Below are positions 1 to 8,868 of a DNA stretch of 64,000 bases, piece by piece (within the stretch, counting starts at the first letter, position 1; each line of letters begins with the position of its first letter). The notes below the pieces were generated by a model. The model was not told the origin of the DNA, searched no databases, and saw nothing but the letters and a program-made list of their open reading frames with translations. The DNA is taken from NCBI RefSeq assembly GCF_000024725.1, contig NC_013960.1:2962001-3026000 (forward strand), written 5' to 3'. Position numbers and translations under genes: made by a program. This DNA is from Nitrosococcus halophilus Nc 4 (GTDB taxonomy: Bacteria; Pseudomonadota; Gammaproteobacteria; Nitrosococcales; Nitrosococcaceae).

Positions 1-688
1 TGAGTTCTTCCCGCGCTTCGGCGAGCATGCGGCTTTGGGTAACCGGATTAGTACCATCCGCTTGGTAGGCGGGGAATTCTTCGAGTTCTTCCGGGTGGAG
101 GTGGGGATTCTTGAGGTGAAAAGTCGCCAAGCAAGCATTCCACAGATCCTGGAGGACTTCGCTTTCTGTGCAGCGGCCCTGCATGGTTTCCCGAGCCCCC
201 TCAAGTAGAGCACTGCGTGCGGCTTCCGGGATGTCGTCCTGAAAGCGTTCCAGGGCATTGAATTCTTCCACCTGCCAACGGAAATGGTTGGGGGGAATGG
301 CGTTGATATTGTAAATGAGCCCGATGCGCCAGAGATCCCGTTTGGTGATGGTGCGATGATCGCTAATATGCAACACCACTTCCCGGTCGCGGCCATCGGT
401 ATTGTTCTCTAGGGAGGCGTTGAGGTCCGTGTCGTCAATGCGGCCCTGGGCATAATAGTTACGAAAGTCCTCTTCAGGTAGGTAACCACGGATGCCGGTT
501 AATTTTTCCGAAGCTTCCAGGGCTTCAGTGAAGGGCAAGTGTTGGTAGCCGTGCAACGTATTGTGATGCACGAAATCGCGTATAGGCGGTTGGCCTGGCA
601 GCACGTGCTCCAAGTGATCCACGGCTGCCATGAGTTTTTCTCGAATATCCAAGGGCGAATCCGCCCGCTCGGCGTGGTGTGCGCTCAC
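1..688 (-). CDS. dabA: DabA/UPF0753 (DUF2309) inorganic carbon transporter subunit, 5' part
   Basis: Partial gene running off the left edge; about 229 codons are present. My translation begins with GTG at 688-686, preceded by a perfect AGGAGG at 694-699 with a 5-nt spacer, and stays open to base 1. It contains HHNTLHGYQHLPFTEAL, a signature of the large DUF2309 family. DabA is the zinc-containing, beta-carbonic-anhydrase-like subunit of energy-coupled CO2/bicarbonate accumulation complexes and pairs with an ND4/ND5-like membrane subunit. The gene lies 27 bp downstream of the NuoM-like gene on the same strand, so the two probably form one transcription unit. Family is firm; a role in carbon concentration is inferred from family and context. 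The metal-ligand part lies outside the window. Confidence 0.85.
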   Translation of the reverse strand, partial: MSAHHAERADSPLDIREKLMAAVDHLEHVLPGQPPIRDFVHHNTLHGYQHLPFTEALEASEKLTGIRGYLPEEDFRNYYAQGRIDDTDLNASLENNTDGRDREVVLHISDHRTITKRDLWRIGLIYNINAIPPNHFRWQVEEFNALERFQDDIPEAARSALLEGARETMQGRCTESEVLQDLWNACLATFHLKNPHLHPEELEEFPAYQADGTNPVTQSRMLAEAREEL

Positions 689-715
689 GAGATCCTCCTA
701 GTTATATAAGGTCTG

Positions 716-2170
716 CTAAAAACTGGCGCTGAGATTGGCCACAGAAGCTGCAACCAACTCCAGAGCAGGGGCTGGCGCCAGGCCCAGGGCAACAATGCCG
801 AAAGTCAACACCCCAGCGGATGCGAGCTCTGCGCCATGCAGGTCTTTTACATTATGCATTTCGGCTCGGACGGGTCCGGTGAACAAACGCCCGATGGTAC
901 GGATGGCGTAAGCGGCGCTCACTAAGACACCCAGACTGACTAGCAGCATCCACCAACCCCAGCGTTCAAATCCGCCGATGAGGGCATGAAGTTCCGCCGG
1001 AAATCCGGCTAGCCCCGGCAAGCCCAGAGAAGCCAGCAAGGCTAAGGTGGTAAACAGTGCAAACTTGGGCGTTACCTGTACCAGTGAACTATAATCAGCG
1101 ATCTCCCGGCTATGGGTTCGCTCATAGAGCAGCCCAATCAGCAAGAACAGCGCTCCAGCCACTAGACCATGGGCCATCATTTGTAGGGTGGCCCCCAAGA
1201 GCCCGGTTTCGTTGAGAGTAGCGATACCCAGCAGCACGATGCCCATATGGCTGATGGAGGAGTAAGCGATCATGGCTTTAAGATCACTCTGGCGCCAGGC
1301 GAGCAGTCCCCCATAGATGATGCTAAATAGCGCCAGTCCCGCTAACAGGGGTTGCAGAACAAGCGTTGCTTCGGGAAGCATGCCGGTGGCACGAATGATC
1401 CCATAAGCCCCCATTTTTAGCAGTATTCCGGACAACAGAATACTGACGGGGCTCGGGGCCTCCACATGGGCCAGGGGAAGCCAGCCATGGAGGGGGAAAA
1501 TGGGGATTTTAACTCCGAAACCGATGAGCAGCCCTAGAAAGACCAGGATTTGTTTATCCAACGGCAGTTGGGCGGCAACTTGACTCATGGATGCCATCGT
1601 CGTGGAGTGCTCATGGGATGAAGTGTAAATAATGAGTAGGCTGACCAGCATGAATACCGAGCCGCCCATGGTGTAGAGCACGAAATTCAAACTGGCGGTA
1701 TGCCGGCGTTTCCCTCCCCATTGGTCGATGAGAAAAAACAAGGGGATTAACGTCAATTCCCAAAACAGGAAAAATAATGCCCAGTCCTGGGCCATGAAAA
1801 CACCCAGCATGCCAAATTCCAGCATCAGCATGGAGACATTGTAGCCTTTGACCCGGTCTGCCATATGATAGGAAGCCAAAATGGCGATAAACGAGAGCAG
1901 CGTTGATAATAGAACTAAGGGCAAGGAGAAACCATCCACGCCTAAGCCATAAAAGCTGCCTAGCTCTGGATTCCAGTGTCTCAATTCAATGTATTGAAGT
2001 TGAGGATTACTGGCGTCAAAGCCGGGTAATAGGAAAAAGCTGAGTATAAGTGCAAGCGTTGATGTTATTACCGCAGTACGGCGGATTAAAATAACTTTAT
2101 GGTGAGGGGTAAATGCGATAAGTAGTGCGCCGATAACCGGCGTAATCATAATCAGGCTAAGGAATCCCAT
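716..2170 (-). CDS. NuoM/ND4-like proton-translocating membrane subunit (possible DabB-type partner)
   Basis: A 484-residue, strongly hydrophobic protein of the proton-conducting membrane transporter family (PF00361). Typical NuoM features are visible: FWELTLIPLFFLI around residues 136-148, with the membrane glutamate essential in NuoM, FPLHGWLPLAHVEAPSPVS and ILLKMGAYG with the conserved lysine. Length matches NuoM (about 500 residues). It is followed after 27 bp by dabA and no other complex I gene is near. It may therefore act as the cation-coupled partner of DabA rather than in respiratory complex I. The start at 2170 has only a weak upstream purine stretch. Family assignment is secure; the partner role is inference. 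Confidence 0.82.
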   Translation of the reverse strand: MGFLSLIMITPVIGALLIAFTPHHKVILIRRTAVITSTLALILSFFLLPGFDASNPQLQYIELRHWNPELGSFYGLGVDGFSLPLVLLSTLLSFIAILASYHMADRVKGYNVSMLMLEFGMLGVFMAQDWALFFLFWELTLIPLFFLIDQWGGKRRHTASLNFVLYTMGGSVFMLVSLLIIYTSSHEHSTTMASMSQVAAQLPLDKQILVFLGLLIGFGVKIPIFPLHGWLPLAHVEAPSPVSILLSGILLKMGAYGIIRATGMLPEATLVLQPLLAGLALFSIIYGGLLAWRQSDLKAMIAYSSISHMGIVLLGIATLNETGLLGATLQMMAHGLVAGALFLLIGLLYERTHSREIADYSSLVQVTPKFALFTTLALLASLGLPGLAGFPAELHALIGGFERWGWWMLLVSLGVLVSAAYAIRTIGRLFTGPVRAEMHNVKDLHGAELASAGVLTFGIVALGLAPAPALELVAASVANLSASF

Positions 2171-2631
2171 TATCTCAATTCTTATTTGTGGCTAGGGTTG
2201 GTAGATCGATATAGATCTAGTTTCATGAACTGAAATATAGATCCGGCTTTTACTTTTATAAGATAAGACTAATGCACATAGGATATGACCCGAGTTTTGT
2301 TTAAAAAACAACATTACGGAAGTATCTTTAATAATTTTGGGCAACTTCTATGCCATTTGCCGTGGAAGGGGAATAAGCTGCTGAACAGCCAAAAGAATTA
2401 GAGCGCCAAAACCAAAATGGCAATGTTTTGATCTTAGAGTACTGGTTGATTTGAACCATCGAAGTGGGGGATTTCAACTGCATTAGAAAGGTTGGCGTTG
2501 ATTTGCCCCTTTATTTTATGAGGGGCAGATATCTCCTGTTAGAATTTCTCTTATATTTCTGAAGTCTTGGCCAAAGTGTTTTCTCAGTTGTACTTATATT
2601 GATCTTTTGGGGAGAGTTAGGTCCAAAATTG
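2171..2631. other. Intergenic region between divergent genes, nothing recognised
   Basis: About 460 bp between the NuoM-like gene (minus) and the methyltransferase gene (plus). It is AT-rich and should hold both promoters. I see no tRNA, strong hairpin or repeat. A short minus-strand frame at 2511-2702 overlaps the next gene antisense and has no family signal. Confidence 0.5.
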
Positions 2632-3255
2632 ATGAAAAACTTCTCACAGGCATGTGAAAACAATAAGAGACCGATTTTGAAGATATTAAAGGCCGTGCTC
2701 AAGGATCGCGGTGAGGTATTGGAAATCGGGAGCGGTTCGGGTCAGCACGCGTTATACTTTGGGGAGCACCTCCCTCACTTGGAGTGGCAACCTACCGAAT
2801 TACCAGCGGCTATAAGCGTATTACGGCATAATTTACGCACAAATTCGCCAAAGAATGTTTTGAGACCCATAGAACTGGATGTCTGCGAACACCCCTGGCC
2901 AATTAGGTCGAGCTCTAACCTATTCAGCGCAAATACTTTGCATATAATGCCTTGGTCCAGTGTCCGGCAATTCTTCCAGGGTGCTGGGGCAGTACTGAAA
3001 CATGATGGATTGCTGTGCTTCTATGGGCCCTTTCGCTATGGGGGAAATTATACCAGCGATAGTAATGCCGATTTTGATGTGTGGCTGAAGGCACGAGATC
3101 CTGAGAGTGGTCTCCGCGATTTTGAAGACGTAAATTTTCTCGCCCAGGAACAGGGATTAGCGCTGCTGAATGATTATTCAATGCCTGCTAATAACCAGTT
3201 TCTGATTTGGAGAAAGCGGGCAGGTTCACAGATTGTAAGGGAAATTAAAGCCTAA
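2632..3255 (+). CDS. DUF938 family SAM-dependent methyltransferase
   Basis: 207 residues from the ATG at 2632. The N-terminus MKNFSQACENNKRPILKIL matches the usual DUF938 start, so I prefer this ATG over the upstream TTG at 2599, although the purine-rich ggggag at 2609-2614 is rather far from it. The SAM-binding motif I LEIGSGSGQHALYF follows, then WQPTELP and an FSANTLHIMPW segment. The family is a class I methyltransferase of unknown substrate, probably soluble. The glycosyltransferase gene starts 19 bp downstream on the same strand, suggesting co-transcription. Confidence 0.85.
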   Translation: MKNFSQACENNKRPILKILKAVLKDRGEVLEIGSGSGQHALYFGEHLPHLEWQPTELPAAISVLRHNLRTNSPKNVLRPIELDVCEHPWPIRSSSNLFSANTLHIMPWSSVRQFFQGAGAVLKHDGLLCFYGPFRYGGNYTSDSNADFDVWLKARDPESGLRDFEDVNFLAQEQGLALLNDYSMPANNQFLIWRKRAGSQIVREIKA

Positions 3256-3274
3256 TTTACCGATGACTAGCTAA

Positions 3275-4609
3275 ATGAGAATTGGTATTCAGACATGGGG
3301 CAGTGAAGGCGATATCCGCCCTTTTCTTGTGCTAGGGGGGGCCCTGTCGGAAGCGGGGCACAGTGTGACAGTGGTGGTCACAGACCTGGATGATCGGGAT
3401 TATTCCTCTTACGAGGAACGACTGGGGATTCAGGTTCGTCATGTGATGACGCCGGTCATCTCTAGTCCCACGGAGTTGGAACGTATTGGAGAGCTCATCC
3501 TTAGAGAAAACCATCCGGCCCGTCAGGGGAAGCTCATCATTGATCAGCTGTTTTTGCCGACGGTGCCTGAACTCTACGATGCGGCCCTGGAGTTGTGCTC
3601 TGGGAGCGACCTAGTCATTGGACATTTCATGCATTACCCGCTCCGTATTGCGGCTGAGGTCTATGGTATCCCGGAGTTCAGTGTGACTCTGGCCCATAAT
3701 CTTATTCCGTCCCGTTATATCGTTCCAACGGGTGTACCTGATTTGGGCCGCTGGGCGAATCCAGCCTGGTGGTGGCTCATTAAGAAACTGCTTAATCAGA
3801 TGTTCTTGGCTGAGGTCAATGGGCTCCGCCGACAGGCGGGGCTTCCACTGGCAAAGGATCTAGTCACGGCATGGCAATCTTCGAAGTTGAACTTGGTTGC
3901 CGTGAGTTCGAGTATTTTCCCCCGGCAGCCAGATTGGACTGCTGAGCATCAAGTGTGCGGATTCTTGGGCTTTTCCCAGGCGAGAGATAAAGATTCTATT
4001 CCCAGCGTGATAGAGGACTTTCTCGCTGAAGGTATTCCCCCCCTTTTTATGACTTTTGGGAGCCTGACGCCGAAAAGCGATCAAGCATGGCCGCAAACTC
4101 TGGAGCTTTTCGTGGATACGGTCCGGCGAGCTGGGTGCCGAGCAATTATACAAGGATGGCCGGATTCTGGAGTAAGTGTTCTCCTAGATAATCGGATTCT
4201 CTTGTGCCCGCCACCATTGCCCCATTATCTTATTTTTCCTCACTGCGCGGCAATCGTGCATCATGGCGGAGCAGGGACCACCCACTCAACGCTTGCGGCT
4301 GGGGTCCCCTCCATCGTAGTGCCCCATGTGGCCGACCAGTTCTTCTGGGGCAAGGAACTGAAACGGTTGGGTGTTGCCCCTCGACCTCTTCTTCGAAAGA
4401 AGCTCACGGCGGCAAGGCTAGCCCGCCGAATTCAGGCAACGATTGGCTCTCTTGCCATGGGGGATCGAGCCGCTCAATTAGGGCAATTACTCCGACAGGA
4501 GAATGGTCCCATCAATGCCGTCAGGTTAATCCAGAGGGCGATGGGAGAATTAGGGGCCAAGGGGAGTTCAACTCTATCAGATACCCCATCTGCGACTACT
4601 GTAGATTAG
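3275..4609 (+). CDS. GT1-family (UGT/MGT-like) glycosyltransferase
   Basis: 444 residues. It begins MRIGIQTWGSEGDIRPFLVLG, the N-terminal acceptor-side Rossmann motif of sterol-glucosyltransferase-like GT1 enzymes. The nucleotide-sugar-binding C-terminal domain shows MTFGSLTP and HHGGAGTTHSTLAAGVP followed by VPHVADQFFWG, the plant-secondary-product-like motif. It probably transfers a sugar from a UDP-sugar to a small lipophilic acceptor such as a sterol, hopanoid or macrolide; the substrate cannot be told from sequence. No signal peptide or transmembrane segment is obvious. It follows the DUF938 methyltransferase closely. Confidence 0.85.
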   Translation: MRIGIQTWGSEGDIRPFLVLGGALSEAGHSVTVVVTDLDDRDYSSYEERLGIQVRHVMTPVISSPTELERIGELILRENHPARQGKLIIDQLFLPTVPELYDAALELCSGSDLVIGHFMHYPLRIAAEVYGIPEFSVTLAHNLIPSRYIVPTGVPDLGRWANPAWWWLIKKLLNQMFLAEVNGLRRQAGLPLAKDLVTAWQSSKLNLVAVSSSIFPRQPDWTAEHQVCGFLGFSQARDKDSIPSVIEDFLAEGIPPLFMTFGSLTPKSDQAWPQTLELFVDTVRRAGCRAIIQGWPDSGVSVLLDNRILLCPPPLPHYLIFPHCAAIVHHGGAGTTHSTLAAGVPSIVVPHVADQFFWGKELKRLGVAPRPLLRKKLTAARLARRIQATIGSLAMGDRAAQLGQLLRQENGPINAVRLIQRAMGELGAKGSSTLSDTPSATTVD

Positions 4610-4779
4610 GGTGTATCATCAAGTTAAGCCACTTCCGTAATTATATATTTAAGGTATCGCCAGGCTGTGTTCTGGGAGGGGGGAAAGCTTCGCTTTAGTT
4701 AGGTATCCTTGCCTACGGTTTGGAATAGTCTTAAGCTGTTAAGATATCGGCATTCGGAATAGACGGGACCGAAGGCAGT

Positions 4780-7455
4780 ATGGCGAAGAACAAGGCGGAA
4801 ACCAGCGAAGATATCGAGGCCCAAGAAACCCGAGAGTGGTTGGAGTCTCTGGATTATGTATTGCAGCAGGGAGGTCCCCGGCGCACGGTGCGGCTGCTGG
4901 ATCGCTTGAGACTCCATGCCCAGCAAGCGGGGGTGAGCCTGCCTTATCCAGCCAACACGCCCTATATTAACACCATTCCTGCGGATCAGCAGTCTCCTTT
5001 TCCTGGAAGTCAGGAAATCGAGCGGCGTATCCGGAGCTTGGTCCGCTGGAATGCCATGGCCATGGTAATCCGGGCCAATCGGGAAGAAGAAGGGATCGGC
5101 GGCCATATTTCCACTTTTGCTTCGGCGGCTACCCTGTATGAAGTGGGCTTCAACCATTTTTTTCGGGCTAAAAGCAAAAACCAGGAAGGTGATCTCATCT
5201 ATTTCCAAGGCCATGCCTCGCCGGGCACCTATGCCCGTGCCTTCCTGGAGGGCCGCTTATCCGAACAACAGCTAGAGAATTTTCGCCGGGAGTTAAAACC
5301 GGAAGGGGGTTTAGCCTCCTACCCCCACCCCTGGTTAATGCCCAATTTCTGGGAGTTTCCCACAGTCTCCATGGGACTCAGTCCCATCATGGCCATTTAC
5401 CAAGCCCGGTTCAATCGCTATCTGGAGGATCGGGGACTTAAACAGCCTTCCAAGCAAAAAGTTTGGGCCTTTATTGGGGATGGGGAAACGGACGAGCCGG
5501 AAACCTTGGGGGCCATTAGTCTTGCTGCCCGCGAGAAGCTGGACAACCTTATTTTTGTCGTCAATTGCAATCTCCAGCGGCTCGATGGGCCAGTACGGGG
5601 CAATGGAAAAATCATCCAGGAGCTGGAAGCTATTTTCCGGGGTGCGGGCTGGAATGTGATTAAGGTGATTTGGGGTCGTGATTGGGATCCCTTGCTGGCC
5701 AAAGACTACGAAGGAGTGCTGGCTCGGCGGATGGAACAAGCCGTGGATGGGGATTACCAAAAATATGCGGTTGAATCGGGAAGCTATATTCGAGAGCATT
5801 TTTTCGGTACCGATCCTCGCCTCCAGGAAATGGTCAAACATCTTTCGGATGAGCAGTTGCGCCGTTTGCGCACCGGGGGACACGACCCGGAGAAGGTTTA
5901 TGGGGCCTATAAGGCCGCGGTGGAACATCAGGGCTCGCCTACGGTCATTTTGGCACGAACTATTAAAGGCTATGGATTGGGCGAGGCTGGCGAGGGAAAA
6001 AATATTACCCACCAGCAGAAAAAACTTAATGAGCAGGAACTGCGTGATTTTCGGACCCGTTTTGGCATTCCTATCTCCGATGACCGGGTGGCTCATGCCC
6101 CTTTTTATAAACCGCCGGAAGACAGTCCGGAGATGGAATATTTGCATGAACGCCGCCAAGCCCTAGGAGGTTATCTGCCGGCGCGGCGAGTGCATTGCGA
6201 GCCCCTGCAAGCTCCTTCTGAAGAGTTTTTTGCCGAGTTTTACCAGGGCACGGGTGAGCGGACCATGGCGTCCACCATGGCCTATGTCAGGATGCTCGCC
6301 AAACTGCTTCGCGACCCGGAAATCGGCAAACTGATTGTGCCCATTATTCCGGATGAAGCCCGTACCTTTGGGATGGAATCCCTCTTCCGTCATGTGGGGA
6401 TCTATTCCCATGTGGGTCAACTCTACGAGCCGGTGGATATCTCGACCTTGCTCTATTACAAAGAGGCCACCGACGGACAAATCTTAGAAGAGGGGATTAC
6501 GGAAGCGGGTTCCATATCTTCCTTTATTGCTGCCGGTACCGCCTATGCCACCCATGGTATCAATACCATTCCCTTCTTCACTTTCTATTCCATGTTTGGT
6601 TTTCAACGCATTGGAGATTTTATCTGGGCAGCGGGGGATATGCGTTGCCATGGCTTCCTGGTGGGGGCGACTTCGGGCCGTACCACCCTCGCCGGCGAGG
6701 GACTTCAGCATCAAGATGGCCACAGCCATGCGCTGGCCTATTCGGTGCCCAATCTGAAGGCCTATGACCCGGCTTATGCTTATGAAATTGCGGTGATTAT
6801 CCAGGATGGAATCTATCGCATGTACGAGCAACAGGAAGATGTTTTTTATTATTTGACAGTTACCAATGAATTCTATCCCATGCCGGAGATGCCTGAAGGG
6901 GCCCGGGAAGGGATCTTGAGGGGAATGTATCGATTGAAACCCTCATCCAATCCTGATAAGGAGCTGAGGGCCCAGCTTTTTGGCAGTGGCGCCATCTTGA
7001 ATGAAGTCTTAGAGGCCCAGAAGTTGTTGGAAGATTATCAGGTGGCGGCAGACGTTTGGAGCATTACCAGCTATAAGGAACTCTACCTAGAGGGACACGC
7101 CGTAGAGCGTTGGAATATGTTGCATCCAATGGAAAAGCCTCGGGTGCCTTATGTCAGACAGTGCTTAGAAGAGGCCCCCGGTGTTTTCGTGGCGGCTTCC
7201 GATTACCTCAAAGTCCTGCCGGATTCAATTTATCGTTGGTTTCCCCGACCGGTAGTTTCCCTGGGGACGGATGGCTTTGGTCGCAGTGACGGTCGGCGCG
7301 CCCTGCGCGATTTCTTTGAAGTGGATGCCCGTTTTATCACCTTAGCCACCCTAGGAGCGCTAGCCCGTGAAGGAAAGGTGGAGCCAACGTTGGTTCAACA
7401 GGCGATTAAAGATCTGGATATCGATCCAGAAAAAGCTAATCCCGTGACTTCTTGA
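4780..7455 (+). CDS. aceE: Pyruvate dehydrogenase E1 component, homodimeric
   Basis: 891 residues, the usual length of homodimeric (alpha2) AceE. It decarboxylates pyruvate with thiamine diphosphate and acetylates the lipoyl group of E2, feeding acetyl-CoA to the TCA cycle. The ThDP motif runs from GDGETDEPE (about residue 232) to VVNCNLQRLDGPVRGN. HISTFASAATLYEVGFNHFF near the N-terminus and SGRTTLAGEGLQHQDGHS in the second half are also typical. It is first gene of aceE-aceF-lpdA, all on plus; its TGA at 7453-7455 lies just before the E2 start. GAAGG upstream of ATG 4780 is a plausible ribosome site. Confidence 0.97.
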   Translation: MAKNKAETSEDIEAQETREWLESLDYVLQQGGPRRTVRLLDRLRLHAQQAGVSLPYPANTPYINTIPADQQSPFPGSQEIERRIRSLVRWNAMAMVIRANREEEGIGGHISTFASAATLYEVGFNHFFRAKSKNQEGDLIYFQGHASPGTYARAFLEGRLSEQQLENFRRELKPEGGLASYPHPWLMPNFWEFPTVSMGLSPIMAIYQARFNRYLEDRGLKQPSKQKVWAFIGDGETDEPETLGAISLAAREKLDNLIFVVNCNLQRLDGPVRGNGKIIQELEAIFRGAGWNVIKVIWGRDWDPLLAKDYEGVLARRMEQAVDGDYQKYAVESGSYIREHFFGTDPRLQEMVKHLSDEQLRRLRTGGHDPEKVYGAYKAAVEHQGSPTVILARTIKGYGLGEAGEGKNITHQQKKLNEQELRDFRTRFGIPISDDRVAHAPFYKPPEDSPEMEYLHERRQALGGYLPARRVHCEPLQAPSEEFFAEFYQGTGERTMASTMAYVRMLAKLLRDPEIGKLIVPIIPDEARTFGMESLFRHVGIYSHVGQLYEPVDISTLLYYKEATDGQILEEGITEAGSISSFIAAGTAYATHGINTIPFFTFYSMFGFQRIGDFIWAAGDMRCHGFLVGATSGRTTLAGEGLQHQDGHSHALAYSVPNLKAYDPAYAYEIAVIIQDGIYRMYEQQEDVFYYLTVTNEFYPMPEMPEGAREGILRGMYRLKPSSNPDKELRAQLFGSGAILNEVLEAQKLLEDYQVAADVWSITSYKELYLEGHAVERWNMLHPMEKPRVPYVRQCLEEAPGVFVAASDYLKVLPDSIYRWFPRPVVSLGTDGFGRSDGRRALRDFFEVDARFITLATLGALAREGKVEPTLVQQAIKDLDIDPEKANPVTS

Positions 7456-7469
7456 GAAGGGTATTTCCT

Positions 7470-8795
7470 GTGGCGCATGAATTCAAGCTTCCTGAATTGG
7501 GCGAGAACATTGAAACCGGCGATGTGGCCAAAGTGCTGGTATCGCCTGGAGATGTCCTAAAAAAAGATCAGCCGGTATTGGAGCTTGAGACCGACAAAGC
7601 GGTGGTGGAGATTCCGTCCACGGTCAGCGGTAAAGTCAAAGAGTTGCGGGTCCAAAAAGGGGACCAAGTGACCATTGGCCAAGTCATTCTTACCCTAGAA
7701 GAGGAAGGAGAAGAAGCACCGACGCCTAAGGCGGAGCCAAAGGCCGAGGAGAAGAGCAAAGCGCTGGAAGAAGAAGCAGCAGTAGAGGAGAGCAAGCAGC
7801 CAGTGCCAGAAGTCTCTTCAATGGAGGCCAGTACGCAGGCGAGGCCAGAAAGGGAAGTGGCTCCCGCCCCTGAGGCTGTGGCGCCTGTTCCGGCAACCCC
7901 TTCGGTGCGGCGGTTGGCTCGCGAGTTGGGAGTTGATATTCATCAGGTGCCAGGTTCCGGTCCGGGTGGGCGGATCTCGGTGGACGATGTGAAGCACTAT
8001 GTCCGCGATTTGGTATCACAACGGGGGACCCCTCTGGCTCCCGAGGCTATTTCTCCAGCCGGCCCCTCTCTACCTCTTCCGCCATTTGAAAAATGGGGCG
8101 CGGTGGAGCGGGAGCCCATGAGCAAGGTGCGCCGTAAAACCACAGAACAGATGCTTCAAGCATGGACTATTCCCCATGTGACCCAGCACGACCAAGCCGA
8201 TATCACCCGGCTTGAGCAAGACCGGAAGCGCTTTGCCAAGCGGGTGGAGCAAGCAGGAGGCAAGCTCACTTTGACCGCCATTGCCTTGAAGGTTGTCGCG
8301 GCCGCATTGAGGACTTTCCCCCGTTTCAATACGTCTGTTGATTTAAGTACCCAAGAGCTTGTTTATAAACAGTATTACCATATCGGGGTGGCGGTAGATA
8401 CGGCCCATGGGCTGCTGGTTCCCGTCATTCGGGAGGTCGATCAAAAAAATATCACCCAGTTGGCGGCGGAGCTGACGGCGCTAGGGGAAAAGGCGAGAAG
8501 TCGAAAACTCAGCCCAGAAGAGATGGCAGGAGGGACCTTTACTATCACCAATTTAGGGGGCTTGGGAGGGACCCACTTCACCCCCATTATCAATTGGCCG
8601 GAGGTGGCTATTTTGGGTATTTCCCGGGCCAAAATGACTCCTCTCTATATGGAGGGGGAATTTCAGCCCCGCTTGCTCCTTCCCCTTTCCCTGTCCTATG
8701 ACCATCGGGTCATTGATGGGGCTGATGCAGTGCGCTTTCTCCGCTGGGTTGTTGAGGCCCTGGAAGATCCTCTGTTGTTGTCATTGGAGGGGTAG
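7470..8795 (+). CDS. aceF: Pyruvate dehydrogenase E2, dihydrolipoamide acetyltransferase
   Basis: Transfers the acetyl group from lipoyl-lysine to CoA and forms the core of the complex. From the GTG at 7470 (GAGAAGG at 7454-7460, 9-nt spacer) the protein has 441 residues and starts VAHEFKLPELGENIETGDV; a TTG at 7452 would overlap aceE and add six residues. Domains: one lipoyl domain with ETDKAVVEIPS, an acidic Glu/Ala/Pro linker, a peripheral-subunit-binding domain (SVRRLARELGVDIHQV), then the catalytic domain ending SLSYDHRVIDGADAVRFL with the active-site His. Only one lipoyl domain is present, against three in E. coli. Second gene of the operon. Confidence 0.96.
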   Translation: MAHEFKLPELGENIETGDVAKVLVSPGDVLKKDQPVLELETDKAVVEIPSTVSGKVKELRVQKGDQVTIGQVILTLEEEGEEAPTPKAEPKAEEKSKALEEEAAVEESKQPVPEVSSMEASTQARPEREVAPAPEAVAPVPATPSVRRLARELGVDIHQVPGSGPGGRISVDDVKHYVRDLVSQRGTPLAPEAISPAGPSLPLPPFEKWGAVEREPMSKVRRKTTEQMLQAWTIPHVTQHDQADITRLEQDRKRFAKRVEQAGGKLTLTAIALKVVAAALRTFPRFNTSVDLSTQELVYKQYYHIGVAVDTAHGLLVPVIREVDQKNITQLAAELTALGEKARSRKLSPEEMAGGTFTITNLGGLGGTHFTPIINWPEVAILGISRAKMTPLYMEGEFQPRLLLPLSLSYDHRVIDGADAVRFLRWVVEALEDPLLLSLEG

Positions 8796-8868
8796 AGTGG
8801 CTTGAATGTCGGGGCCAAGAAAAATCTTTATAGTCATGGAATCCAATAATCAATAAGAGGAAGCAGGT

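Noticed and set aside
4204-4698. 164-codon frame within and after the glycosyltransferase gene
   Set aside because: Shadow of the real gene in another frame.
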